30,609 nt of DNA, taken from positions 1 to 30,609 of the forward strand of contig JBBQUY010000040.1 in assembly GCA_038212015.1 (NCBI GenBank), written 5' to 3'. The notes beneath the pieces were generated by a model. It was given only the letters and a program-made list of their open reading frames with translations, was not told where the DNA came from and made no database searches. A program made the translations under genes and the position numbers. This stretch comes from JAGQUL01 sp038212015 (GTDB lineage: Bacteria > Actinomycetota > Thermoleophilia > Gaiellales > SKUG01). Below are positions 16,201 through 22,788 of the stretch, piece by piece. The stretch's first letter is position 1, and every line of letters starts with the position of its first letter.

Positions 16201-18192
16201 GCAAGTGGCGCGAACACATCCACGCCAGCCGTGTCGACTGCGGCCGCCACGCGCCTGGCGCAGCTGCAGGCCGCCGACTCATCGCCCGTATTCCGAGGCT
16301 CCGACGTCAACGGCAATGCCGGCTCCAACACTGTCGAGCACTTCATCAAGCACCGCAAGGAGTTCAAGGGCAGCCACGCCATCGAGGGCGTCACCATCAA
16401 CAACGCCAAGGACTACGAACAGCGCGCACAGCAGCTCATCAGCGATGCCAGCGCAGGCGCCGACGGCATGCACGCCCGCACGATCGAGGGCAGGAACCCG
16501 GGCGAGGAGAAGCTCGGCATCTACAACGAACGCACTGGCGAGCTCGTTGTCGTCGGCAGCAGCAACAACATCGAGACGCTGCACCGGCTCGGGATGGACA
16601 AGCAGTCGGCCAACCATTCCTACCACCTCGCCGGCCAGCGCAACTGGAACGATCTCGCTGGCCCGGCCCTGTACGACCGGGCGGCACGACGCTCATCCAA
16701 TGACGCGCACTCGCTGCGCCTCGCAGCAGACCGCGAGCGCGCACTCGGCGATCGTGCCGGCGCGGAGCAGCAGCTCGCGTCGTTCGAGGCCAAGGCGACG
16801 CAGGCGCGAGCCGACATGGCCGCCGCCCAGCCAGGGTCGAAGGAGCACGCAAAGGCCGAGTCGCGCATGTCCACCGCGGAAGCGCAGATCGATCGCCAGC
16901 GCAACCTGCTCGCCGACGATGCGACGTTCAGCTCCTGGGCGCGCAGCGTCGGGGGCGGACAGCGACGTGTCATTCCGACGCAGATTCCGCGAAGCGAGTT
17001 CGACGTGGCCGCCGGCCGCAGCGAGTTCGACGCGATGACTGGCCGCCAGGCCTCCACCACCAACGCACCCGACCCCAACCGCGAGATGTCGATCTTCGGT
17101 CGTCGCACGGCTGCTCCGTCCGGACCGGACCTCGCCGCCGCGATCACCGCCGCGCGCGCCAACCCCGGCTCGGTCACCGTGCGTCGAAGCAGCGGCGACG
17201 TGGAGGGGAACTGGAAGCTCGTGCGAATGCCGGACGGCAGCGAGCGCGCATTCGGGGTCGATGCGCAAGGCCGCGAGATCAGCAAGCTCGTGCGCCGTGA
17301 CGACGACTTCTTCCGCCTCAACCCGCAGGAGCTCGTCGGGGCCGATGTCGTGGTGCGCCGCTCCAGCGGCGACGTCGAGGGCGGCTGGGTCGTCTCCCGG
17401 CTCGGCGACCTGCCGGACACCGTCGAGGTCTCGCACGCCGGCATCGGCACCAAGACGGTCGGTGTCGACCAGGTGCTCAGCGGACTGCAGCCGTCCAGCG
17501 ACGCAGCCTTCGGTGCGCGGGTATCGGGTGCCGCGCTGCGCCAGTCGCTGGAGTTTCGGTCGATGCACGAGCTGAGCGGATTCGAGCCGATCGCCAACGG
17601 CTACATCGACGGCGGCCGCGGCATGCATGTCGGCGTCGACGGAACACGCGGGGCGTCCAGTCGCGAAGTGCTGGTCGTCGACCGAACCCGCGACGCCGCC
17701 CTGCGCGCGGACATCGTCGTCGCCCGCAACCTGCGGCACCTGCCGCCGGCCGAGCGCGCGCAGGCGATCGCACGTCACATCGACGAGAAGATGGGCGGGC
17801 AGGCCGCCGACCTCGCGGATCGCAACAACGTGGCAACCGATCGCGCGAGGAATCGCGAGGTGCTGATCGGCGAGGCGCCACACGTGCTCGACGGCACGGG
17901 CGTGTGTCGCCATCGGTCGCTGCTGTTCAAGGTGCTCGCGGACGAAGCTGGGCTCGATACGACGATCCGCCGCGGCAATGCGCAGTACGGTTCATCCAGC
18001 GGCGCGCATGCCTGGAACGAGGTCGTCATCGACGGTCGCCCCATGGTCGTCGACGTCATGAACCCGCACGCCCGCGCTGCCGATGGAGCGCTCGACTTCG
18101 TGATGCCCGCCGATTCGCCGCAGGCGCGCTCGGTCTATCACGACTTCCAGGGCTCCGCGATCTACGCGCAGCGCATGTCCGGCGTGGCCTGA
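13297..18192 (+). CDS. Giant multidomain protein: long coiled coil, hydrophobic region, toxin-like segment and C-terminal transglutaminase-like domain
   Basis: About 1,631 residues from ATG 13297 (AGGG 6 bases upstream; GTG 13213 and ATG 13267 are alternatives). Residues 25-638 form one long heptad coiled coil of Asp/Glu/Lys/Arg with Ala and Val/Leu at core positions, including near-identical 14-residue units. A hydrophobic segment follows (about 719-752, ISGVLGVTGLALAWTPLG), in a stretch like the pretoxin regions of polymorphic toxins. Residues 850-982 are a Ser/Thr/Ala/Pro linker. About 1008-1100 (VEHFIKHRKEF, then DYEQRAQQL) resembles CdiA-CT/BECR-type RNase domains. A module with VRRSSGDVEG occurs twice (1293 and 1351). 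The C terminus is transglutaminase-like: Cys1537 in GVCRHRS, His1571 in GAHAWNEV, Asp1586 in VVDVMNP. No Sec signal. No immunity gene is obvious. It may be a secreted effector or a structural cell-surface protein; function is inferred only. Confidence 0.85.
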   Translation: MSVSGAGRTPGIVAGTSQTQDARLDQQARQAEWTQKDLVKTLDGRADSAEDAAKDADRTADKSADRLGDLRGDVAGEHKDVDKAQADLQKQEGEVAKAQTGVEKAQREYDAARTAVDEARRDVTGAKGDVTQAESALKTAESKLDGAKKAREQAEDGVDRAKDAVKDAEKLVDKAEDRVKDAQKDVEKARDKVADERRDVSDARNDVRDARSEVSDAKSELADARSTVASEKQDVAKAKDGVEAADGKVDSAERHLDRSKAAEDRAEDALKRAESGIDKAEAKVGSAHDRLKSAHDRAAAAERAVGAARGDVTRARSALANAEARLRRDPKNTALQAEVRRARANLANAQSRLGGAEAKLASARSAVTAADRALTDAKRELDAAKRRADEARVALDRARKARETAEKALKQAKEALAQAKDRLQEQQEQLKKAQKAQEKAQKELDKAQKELAKAEQELDKQQSELKKAEQQLAKANAGLVDAKGDLASASSKLDAAKRRLDTAEQRLDRAEKAVKSAEKAKDKADDRLDDAKDDLKKAEKSFDKAKDKADDERKDLDKAKDKLADERKDVTKAKDKLADEQRELKATQAKLDDAERTAKSDRTKAERLEGEASAARRKADAAEVRRRELDAIADRREKEGPARKGGGGLLDRATSFVTAPARAAVEGAKELSSTAVAGVKGAADIVERGARAGVNAAKKGAQAVGDAAHAAGEWAVENSGTISGVLGVTGLALAWTPLGAPLLMASAGFAAIDTAKTAKAVIDGKAEWTDLGMAAIGMVPGVGKGAQIATRTMKIAHTTARAANIADDGMAAYYTGRAGINIATGKGSWQDVYAIGMMGAGKAAGRVSANRSAARAEGGSTTGTGANAAPAAAARPERADRSSSATTAPASTTRSQPASTPTSVTSPSGATAARTEIRATSPTANSRTIPLSGSTTGLPASSVAGVSGRGADANAATIGVRGDREMAVASGANTSTPAVSTAAATRLAQLQAADSSPVFRGSDVNGNAGSNTVEHFIKHRKEFKGSHAIEGVTINNAKDYEQRAQQLISDASAGADGMHARTIEGRNPGEEKLGIYNERTGELVVVGSSNNIETLHRLGMDKQSANHSYHLAGQRNWNDLAGPALYDRAARRSSNDAHSLRLAADRERALGDRAGAEQQLASFEAKATQARADMAAAQPGSKEHAKAESRMSTAEAQIDRQRNLLADDATFSSWARSVGGGQRRVIPTQIPRSEFDVAAGRSEFDAMTGRQASTTNAPDPNREMSIFGRRTAAPSGPDLAAAITAARANPGSVTVRRSSGDVEGNWKLVRMPDGSERAFGVDAQGREISKLVRRDDDFFRLNPQELVGADVVVRRSSGDVEGGWVVSRLGDLPDTVEVSHAGIGTKTVGVDQVLSGLQPSSDAAFGARVSGAALRQSLEFRSMHELSGFEPIANGYIDGGRGMHVGVDGTRGASSREVLVVDRTRDAALRADIVVARNLRHLPPAERAQAIARHIDEKMGGQAADLADRNNVATDRARNREVLIGEAPHVLDGTGVCRHRSLLFKVLADEAGLDTTIRRGNAQYGSSSGAHAWNEVVIDGRPMVVDVMNPHARAADGALDFVMPADSPQARSVYHDFQGSAIYAQRMSGVA
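14947..15030 (+). repeat. Tandem 42-bp units inside the coiled-coil coding region
   Basis: Two adjacent 42-base units (14947-14988 and 14989-15030) encode the nearly identical 14-residue heptad pairs DERKDLDKAKDKLA and DERKDVTKAKDKLA. A third, diverged unit follows at 15031-15072. They are part of the wider heptad pattern and suggest growth of the rod by local duplication. Confidence 0.8.
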
Positions 18193-18281
18193 GCCCGGCC
18201 GCTCCGGGGGATCAGCGTCGATCCGTCACCTGAACTGAGGGAGAGGACACGACGACCCGCGCTGCCACTGATGGGCGGACT

Positions 18282-18308
18282 GGATCGGCGTGTCGCCTCC
18301 GCCGATCC
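18282..18308 (+). terminator. Hairpin between the giant gene and trkA
   Basis: GGATCGGC (18282-18289) and GCCGATCC (18301-18308) are perfectly complementary with an 11-base loop. The hairpin lies 90 bases after the giant gene and just before a possible trkA -10 (TAGGAT, 18312-18317). It may be a terminator or an operator. The rest of this 161-base gap shows nothing else. Confidence 0.45.
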
Positions 18309-18353
18309 GCCTAGGATGCGCAGGCGTGCCGTTGGCGCGATCGGAGGGTTGTC

Positions 18354-19691
18354 ATGCACATCATCGTCATCGGTGCGGGGGAGGTCGGCTCGCACATCGT
18401 CGAGACCCTCGTCCTGGGCGGGCACGACGTCGTGCTCATCGAGCGTGACATCGAGCGTGCGGCCAACGCCCGTGATCGGCTCGATGCACTCGTGCTCGAC
18501 GGGAATGGCGCGTCGCCGGACGTGCTGGCTGCCGCAGGCGTCGAGCGTGCCCGGCTGCTGGTGGCGGTCACCGACAACGACGACAGCAACCTGATCGCCT
18601 GCATGGCCGGCCGATCGATGTCCGGAGACCGCCTGCGAACCGTCGCGCGCGTACGAGACCGGTCGTACTTTCAGGGACGCAGCGCGGTGATGCACGGTGC
18701 CCTGGGCATCGACCTGGTGATCAGCCCCGACCGCACGACCGCCAACGACATCGCAGACGCCCTGGAGCTCCCCGGAGCCGTCACCGTCGAGCAGTTCGCC
18801 AACGGCCGCCTCGTGGTGGGCGAGGTCATCGTCCAGCAGGAATCACCCGCGCTGGATCGCAGCTTTCGGGAGCTCCGCGAGACGGGGCACGTCGTGGCGG
18901 GATTCACGCGCAACGGGTCATTGTCGATCGCCTACGACGAGACCACGGTCGCCGCGGGAGACCACCTCTTCGTGCTGTCGCCGCGGGCGGATGCTGCCCG
19001 CACCGTCGGCTATCTCGCGGGGGGCGTTCCGAAGGCGAAGCGGGTCATGATCGTCGGAGCGACGGAGATCGGGCTGCACCTCGCTCGCCGTCTGGCTCGC
19101 ACCGGACGGATGGTCACGCTCATCGAATCGAAGCGTGCGCGTGCCGTGGCAGCTGCCGAGCGCGCCGACGACGTGATCGTGCTGCGAGCGGAGGGGACCG
19201 ATCGCGAGGTGCTCGTGGAGGAGGGGATCGATCGAGTCGATGCATTCGTCGCATGCACCGATGACGACGGCGACAACCTGCTCGCAGCGCTCACCGCTCG
19301 CCAGCTTGGCGCGAGAACGGCGTTCGCGCTCGTGTCCCGAAGTGACTATCTGGCGCTCGTGGATGCGATGTCGGTGGACGCTGCGTTCTCTCCTCGCATG
19401 CACACCGCTGACGCGATCCTGCGCTTCGTGCGCCGAGGCGAGGTCGAGCGGCTTCATCAGTTCGTCGGGGGCGCGGAGATGATCGAACTGCGACCGACCG
19501 AGCCGTGTGCTGCCACACGAGCGCCCGTGCGGGAACTGAAGCTGCCGCGAGACTGCATCATCAGCGCGATCGTTCGCGGGGACGACGTGATCTACCCTCG
19601 AGGCGGCGACCAGGTGATGGTCGGCGACGCCGTCGTGGTGCTCGCCCAGCCTCGTGCGATCGCCGCCGTCGAGCGGCTGTTCCAGGCATGA
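18354..19691 (+). CDS. trkA: Trk potassium uptake system peripheral protein TrkA
   Basis: A 445-residue cytoplasmic gating ring protein of the Trk potassium transporter. It has two tandem RCK units, each a Rossmann NAD(H)-binding domain plus a TrkA-C domain, the usual length for a two-copy TrkA. The first nucleotide-binding motif is GAGEVGSHIVETL at residues 7-19, followed by the acidic VVLIERD strand end. The second is GATEIGLHLARRLARTG with VTLIESK. ATG 18354 has GGAGGG (18343-18348) 5 bases upstream. The stop codon TGA (19689-19691) overlaps the trkH start in an ATGA arrangement, so both subunits are made together. I looked for a c-di-AMP riboswitch upstream and saw none. Confidence 0.95.
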   Translation: MHIIVIGAGEVGSHIVETLVLGGHDVVLIERDIERAANARDRLDALVLDGNGASPDVLAAAGVERARLLVAVTDNDDSNLIACMAGRSMSGDRLRTVARVRDRSYFQGRSAVMHGALGIDLVISPDRTTANDIADALELPGAVTVEQFANGRLVVGEVIVQQESPALDRSFRELRETGHVVAGFTRNGSLSIAYDETTVAAGDHLFVLSPRADAARTVGYLAGGVPKAKRVMIVGATEIGLHLARRLARTGRMVTLIESKRARAVAAAERADDVIVLRAEGTDREVLVEEGIDRVDAFVACTDDDGDNLLAALTARQLGARTAFALVSRSDYLALVDAMSVDAAFSPRMHTADAILRFVRRGEVERLHQFVGGAEMIELRPTEPCAATRAPVRELKLPRDCIISAIVRGDDVIYPRGGDQVMVGDAVVVLAQPRAIAAVERLFQA

Positions 19692-21187
19692 TCCTCGACC
19701 TTCGTCAGATCTGGACTCGCCACCCGGCCGGTCTCAATCTCGGGCTGCTCGTATACGCGCTTGCCGCGGTCGGTGCAGCCCTGGGTGTGGCCATGCTGCT
19801 GGTTGCGCTCGTCGGCGCGGTTCGCGATGGCCAAGGCTGGTATGCGTTCGCCGTGATCGGAACGGGTGTCGCACTGCCGGCAGCCGCGATCCTCGTGTTC
19901 GCCCGACCGCCGAATCTGACGCCGATCATCCGCGCCCGCGACGTCCTGCTCACGGTCACGTCCTGTTGGTTGTTCGCTGCGCTGCTCAGCGCGCTTCCGA
20001 TCCGTCTCGAGGGTGACGCGCGATCGTATGTCGCTGCTGTGTTCGAGGCGATGAGCGGATTCACGACGACCGGTTCGACGATCTACGACGCCATCGAGCC
20101 GCTGCCCGACAGTGTCCTTTTGTGGCGCGCCACCACGCAGTGGCTGGGCGGCATCGGGATCATCGTCCTGCTCGTCGGCATCGCCCCGGCGCTCGGCATC
20201 GGCTCGACCCGAGCCCTGTTCGCGGAGGTCTCCGGACCGCTCAAGGAACGCTACACGCCGCGGATCGCCCAGACCGCACGCGCACTCGTGCGGATCTACG
20301 TCGTTCTGTCAGTCGCCTGCGCCGGCGCGTACATGGTCGTCGGCATGAGCGCATGGAACGCGGTCCTGCATGCGATGACCACGGTGTCCACCGGCGGGTT
20401 CTCTCCTCACACCGCGTCGCTCGGCCAGTACGACGCGGCGCCCCAGCTCGTCGCCATCCTGTTCATGTTCCTGGGCGGCGTGAACTTCGGGCTGTACATC
20501 CTGCTCTCGAGTCGGCGACGCCCGTCGCTCGGCATGCGCTACGAGTTTCACTGGTACTGCATCGCCCTCGTCGCGTTCTCGCTCATCGTCCTGGCCACGC
20601 TGGCAGGCTTCGACGAGCAGCGCAGCTGGACCGCTGCACTCGATGCCACGTTCGCCGTCGTGTCGATCGTGACGACCACCGGATACGTGACGGCCGACTT
20701 CGACGCGTGGAACGAGACGGCCCGGACCGTGGTGCTCGCGATCATGTTCGTCGGTGGCTGTGCGGGCTCGACCGTCGGTGGGGTCAAGATCATCCGCTGG
20801 ATGATGCTCGGCGTGTCCATCCGGGCCGAGCTGCGCCGGCTGATGCACCCGTCCGCCGTCGTGAGCGTGCGCCTCGGTGACAGGCACTTCGCCGACCGCG
20901 ACATCCTGACGTTGATGTCGTTCGTGGTGGCATACATGCTCGTGTTCGTCACGAGCGCGCTCGCCGTCGCTGCGACGAGCAGCGTGGATCTGGAGACGGC
21001 GATCTCTGCAGCGGCAGCAAGCATTACGCTGGTCGGGCCCGGTCTCGGCGCAGTCGGTGCGAGCGAGAGCTACTCGGCGCTGAGCGACGGCTCGCTCGCC
21101 ATCCTGTCTGCGACCATGCTCCTGGGGCGACTGGAAGTCTTCACGGTGCTGGCGTTGCTGACGCCCGCGTACTGGCGGCGTCGCTGA
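19688..21187 (+). CDS. trkH: Trk potassium uptake system membrane protein TrkH
   Basis: The ion-conducting membrane subunit that imports potassium, gated by TrkA. It has 499 residues from ATG 19688, which overlaps the trkA stop. The four pore-loop repeats typical of the SKT family are seen: SGFTTTGSTIYD (loop 1), TTVSTGGFSPHTAS (loop 2), TTTGYVTADFDAWN (loop 3) and, degenerate as in the family, SITLVGPGLGAVG (loop 4). The conserved WRATTQWLGGIGIIVL and GCAGSTVGGVKIIR stretches are also present. About ten to twelve membrane helices fit the length. A start at 19505 would overlap trkA by 180 bases and was rejected. Confidence 0.96.
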   Translation: MILDLRQIWTRHPAGLNLGLLVYALAAVGAALGVAMLLVALVGAVRDGQGWYAFAVIGTGVALPAAAILVFARPPNLTPIIRARDVLLTVTSCWLFAALLSALPIRLEGDARSYVAAVFEAMSGFTTTGSTIYDAIEPLPDSVLLWRATTQWLGGIGIIVLLVGIAPALGIGSTRALFAEVSGPLKERYTPRIAQTARALVRIYVVLSVACAGAYMVVGMSAWNAVLHAMTTVSTGGFSPHTASLGQYDAAPQLVAILFMFLGGVNFGLYILLSSRRRPSLGMRYEFHWYCIALVAFSLIVLATLAGFDEQRSWTAALDATFAVVSIVTTTGYVTADFDAWNETARTVVLAIMFVGGCAGSTVGGVKIIRWMMLGVSIRAELRRLMHPSAVVSVRLGDRHFADRDILTLMSFVVAYMLVFVTSALAVAATSSVDLETAISAAAASITLVGPGLGAVGASESYSALSDGSLAILSATMLLGRLEVFTVLALLTPAYWRRR

Positions 21188-21336
21188 AGAAGTTCAGCGA
21201 GCCGGTTGCCGTTTCGTCCACTCGCCCGAGGTGCGTTCGCCTTCCGGCTACGACATCTCCGACGAGCTTCGACCTACTCGGGCTCCGTGCTCGCTGCGTT
21301 GAGGTGTTCTGCCACGCACTGCAGCCGCTAATCACG

Positions 21337-21354
21337 CGGCCACCACAATGGCCG
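21337..21354. terminator. Hairpin in the spacer after trkH
   Basis: CGGCCA (21337-21342) and TGGCCG (21349-21354) form a 6-bp stem with a 6-base loop in the 199-base gap (21188-21386) between convergent trkH and a minus-strand gene. It may serve as a weak terminator. No gene is seen in the gap. Confidence 0.4.
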
Positions 21355-21386
21355 TCGCGGCGTTTCGAGTCGCCGCCGTGCAGCGA

Positions 21387-21761
21387 TCAGCGCGCCGAGA
21401 TATCGGGCAATGGCGGCGGAAGCTGCTGCGCGCTGGCGCCACCGCCAGTGGCACGGTTCTTCGTCAGCATGTAGCCCGCAAGAGCGCCGACCGCGGCGCC
21501 GCCCAGACCGCCGATCGGGCCCAGCGTCAGGAACCCGATCGCGCCGCCTACGGCCGCGCCGCCCAGGATGCCGACGAGCTTGATGTTCCTGGATAACCAG
21601 CTCTGCTCGCGTGGGTGCTGCTGCACCGGTGATCCCGCGGTCGGCGGGGCTTGGCCCACCTCGTTCTGCTGGACCTTCCCGACGTCGCCGCCGCCCCTCG
21701 CGGTAGGTGACGTGATCTGCGAGGGCAGCTGATGAAGTGAGCACTGCTGGATGCTGGTCAT
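21387..21761 (-). CDS. Small glycine-zipper membrane protein
   Basis: A 124-residue protein I cannot name. The N-terminal half (1-55) is polar with many Gln, Ser and Pro and no signal peptide. Residues about 60-102 are a hydrophobic Gly-rich stretch (LVGILGGAAVGGAIGF, then GGLGGAAVGALAGYML) with GxxxG spacing, typical of glycine-zipper hairpins that insert in membranes and oligomerise. A short Pro-rich tail closes the protein. It resembles in style the glycine-zipper section of the protein at 10744-11433, but lacks the peptidoglycan-binding domain. The start ATG at 21761 has no strong ribosome site. The gene diverges from the cobalamin-binding protein gene. Confidence 0.7.
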   Translation of the reverse strand: MTSIQQCSLHQLPSQITSPTARGGGDVGKVQQNEVGQAPPTAGSPVQQHPREQSWLSRNIKLVGILGGAAVGGAIGFLTLGPIGGLGGAAVGALAGYMLTKNRATGGGASAQQLPPPLPDISAR

Positions 21762-21779
21762 GTCAGGGCATCGCTTTCA

Positions 21780-21843
21780 GGTGCAGGGATGTTGCACCAT
21801 TGCGGCCAAACCGTGGCCGGGGCGGCCAGCGCCCATATGGGCG
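21780..21843. promoter_or_regulatory. Divergent control region with two palindromes
   Basis: GGTGCA (21780-21785) and TGCACC (21793-21798) form an inverted repeat. CGCCCATATGGGCG (21830-21843) is a perfect 14-bp palindrome. Both lie between the divergent starts at 21761 and 21901. The symmetry suits binding of a dimeric regulator of the cobalamin-sensor gene or its neighbour, but no known site was matched. Confidence 0.4.
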
Positions 21844-21900
21844 ACGGCACGGAGCGCATGGGGGATGGGCTCACCGCGCTCGTCCGTCGATCGATACGGC

Positions 21901-22608
21901 ATGAACGCTCTCCTCGCGGTACCTCTCGATCAGCCGGACGTCTCCGACCATGCCCCAGCGTTCCTCGATGCGCTGCTGCACCTGGACCGAGCCTCGGCAC
22001 GCGAGCTCGCTCGAGGCCTTGCCGGGTCCTATGGCAGCCTGGCGGCAGTGGACCAGGTCATTGCTCCGGCCATGCGACAGATCGGTGATCTCTGGGCATG
22101 TGGCGAGGTCGACGTCGCACAGGAGCACGCGATCACCGTGGTCGCGCGAGATGCACTGGCAGCAATCGATGCCGGCCTCCTGAGCGAGGGCTGGCGTGCG
22201 GCTGCACCCAGGGCGGTCTGTTTCGCGCCCGAGGGTGAACGCCACGAGCTGCCGGTGATCATGGTCGCGGCCGTACTCGAAGGTGCCGGCTGGCAAGTGC
22301 TGTGTCTGGGCTGCGATCTTCCAGCGAAGGACCTCGCGGCGAGCGTGCGCCTGTTTCGAGCGGACGTGGCGTGCATGTCGCTGACGACCGATGCAGCGCT
22401 CGACGGAGCGCACGCGGCGCTCGACGCGATGGCCACCGCCCCCGGGGAAGGACCACGTGCCTGGATCGGTGGCGGCGCCGTCGAACGGGCGTCGTCGGGA
22501 TTGGAGCTGGCAACGCGCGGAGGCGAGCTGGTCGGTCGGTCGATGACCGAGTTGGCTGACCGCGCATCACGATTCATGGCCGAGCGGTCGGGGATCACCA
22601 ATACATGA
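21901..22608 (+). CDS. Stand-alone cobalamin-binding photosensor-like protein (CarH-type sensory module without DNA-binding domain)
   Basis: A 235-residue protein. Residues about 20-90 match the four-helix bundle of MerR-type B12 sensors. It has Trp65, nine residues, then Glu75-His76, the W-x9-EH motif that marks adenosylcobalamin photoreceptors such as CarH and LitR. Residues about 103-225 are a Rossmann-like B12-binding domain with EGERHELPVIM, where His115 would be the lower axial ligand. The usual Gly three residues on is Pro118. The N-terminal MerR helix-turn-helix is missing, and no HTH is encoded just upstream, so it must act through a partner. An ATG at 21865 with GGAG upstream is an alternative start adding 12 residues. 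Its stop overlaps a small membrane protein gene. Confidence 0.85.
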   Translation: MNALLAVPLDQPDVSDHAPAFLDALLHLDRASARELARGLAGSYGSLAAVDQVIAPAMRQIGDLWACGEVDVAQEHAITVVARDALAAIDAGLLSEGWRAAAPRAVCFAPEGERHELPVIMVAAVLEGAGWQVLCLGCDLPAKDLAASVRLFRADVACMSLTTDAALDGAHAALDAMATAPGEGPRAWIGGGAVERASSGLELATRGGELVGRSMTELADRASRFMAERSGITNT

Positions 22609-22787
22609 TGAAACTCATGCTCAGTCTCGTCGCAGCCGTCATCCTCGCCCTGGTGGGATATGCCCTCGGCGCCGAGATCGTCGGAAACACGATCGGCGCG
22701 ATCCTGTTCGCGATCGTCGGATTCGCCGTCGGCTGGTGGGTCGCGGCGATGGCGCTCGCACGTTCCGGGCGACGCGGCTCCGTGTGA
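22605..22787 (+). CDS. Tiny two-helix membrane protein coupled to the B12-sensor gene
   Basis: A 60-residue protein with two hydrophobic helices (about 4-26, LMLSLVAAVILALVGYALG, and 30-53, TIGAILFAIVGFAVGWWVAA) and a short basic tail. Its ATG (22605) overlaps the stop codon of the cobalamin-binding protein (22606-22608), indicating coupled translation. A membrane partner for the light or B12 sensor is a reasonable guess. The family is not recognised. The gene ends two bases before the convergent murB stop codon. Confidence 0.75.
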   Translation: MMKLMLSLVAAVILALVGYALGAEIVGNTIGAILFAIVGFAVGWWVAAMALARSGRRGSV

Positions 22788-22788
22788 C

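Noticed and set aside
18193..18353. Possible c-di-AMP (ydaO-type) riboswitch before trkA
   Set aside because: The gap is short and none of the conserved riboswitch core sequences I know are visible; only one simple hairpin is present.
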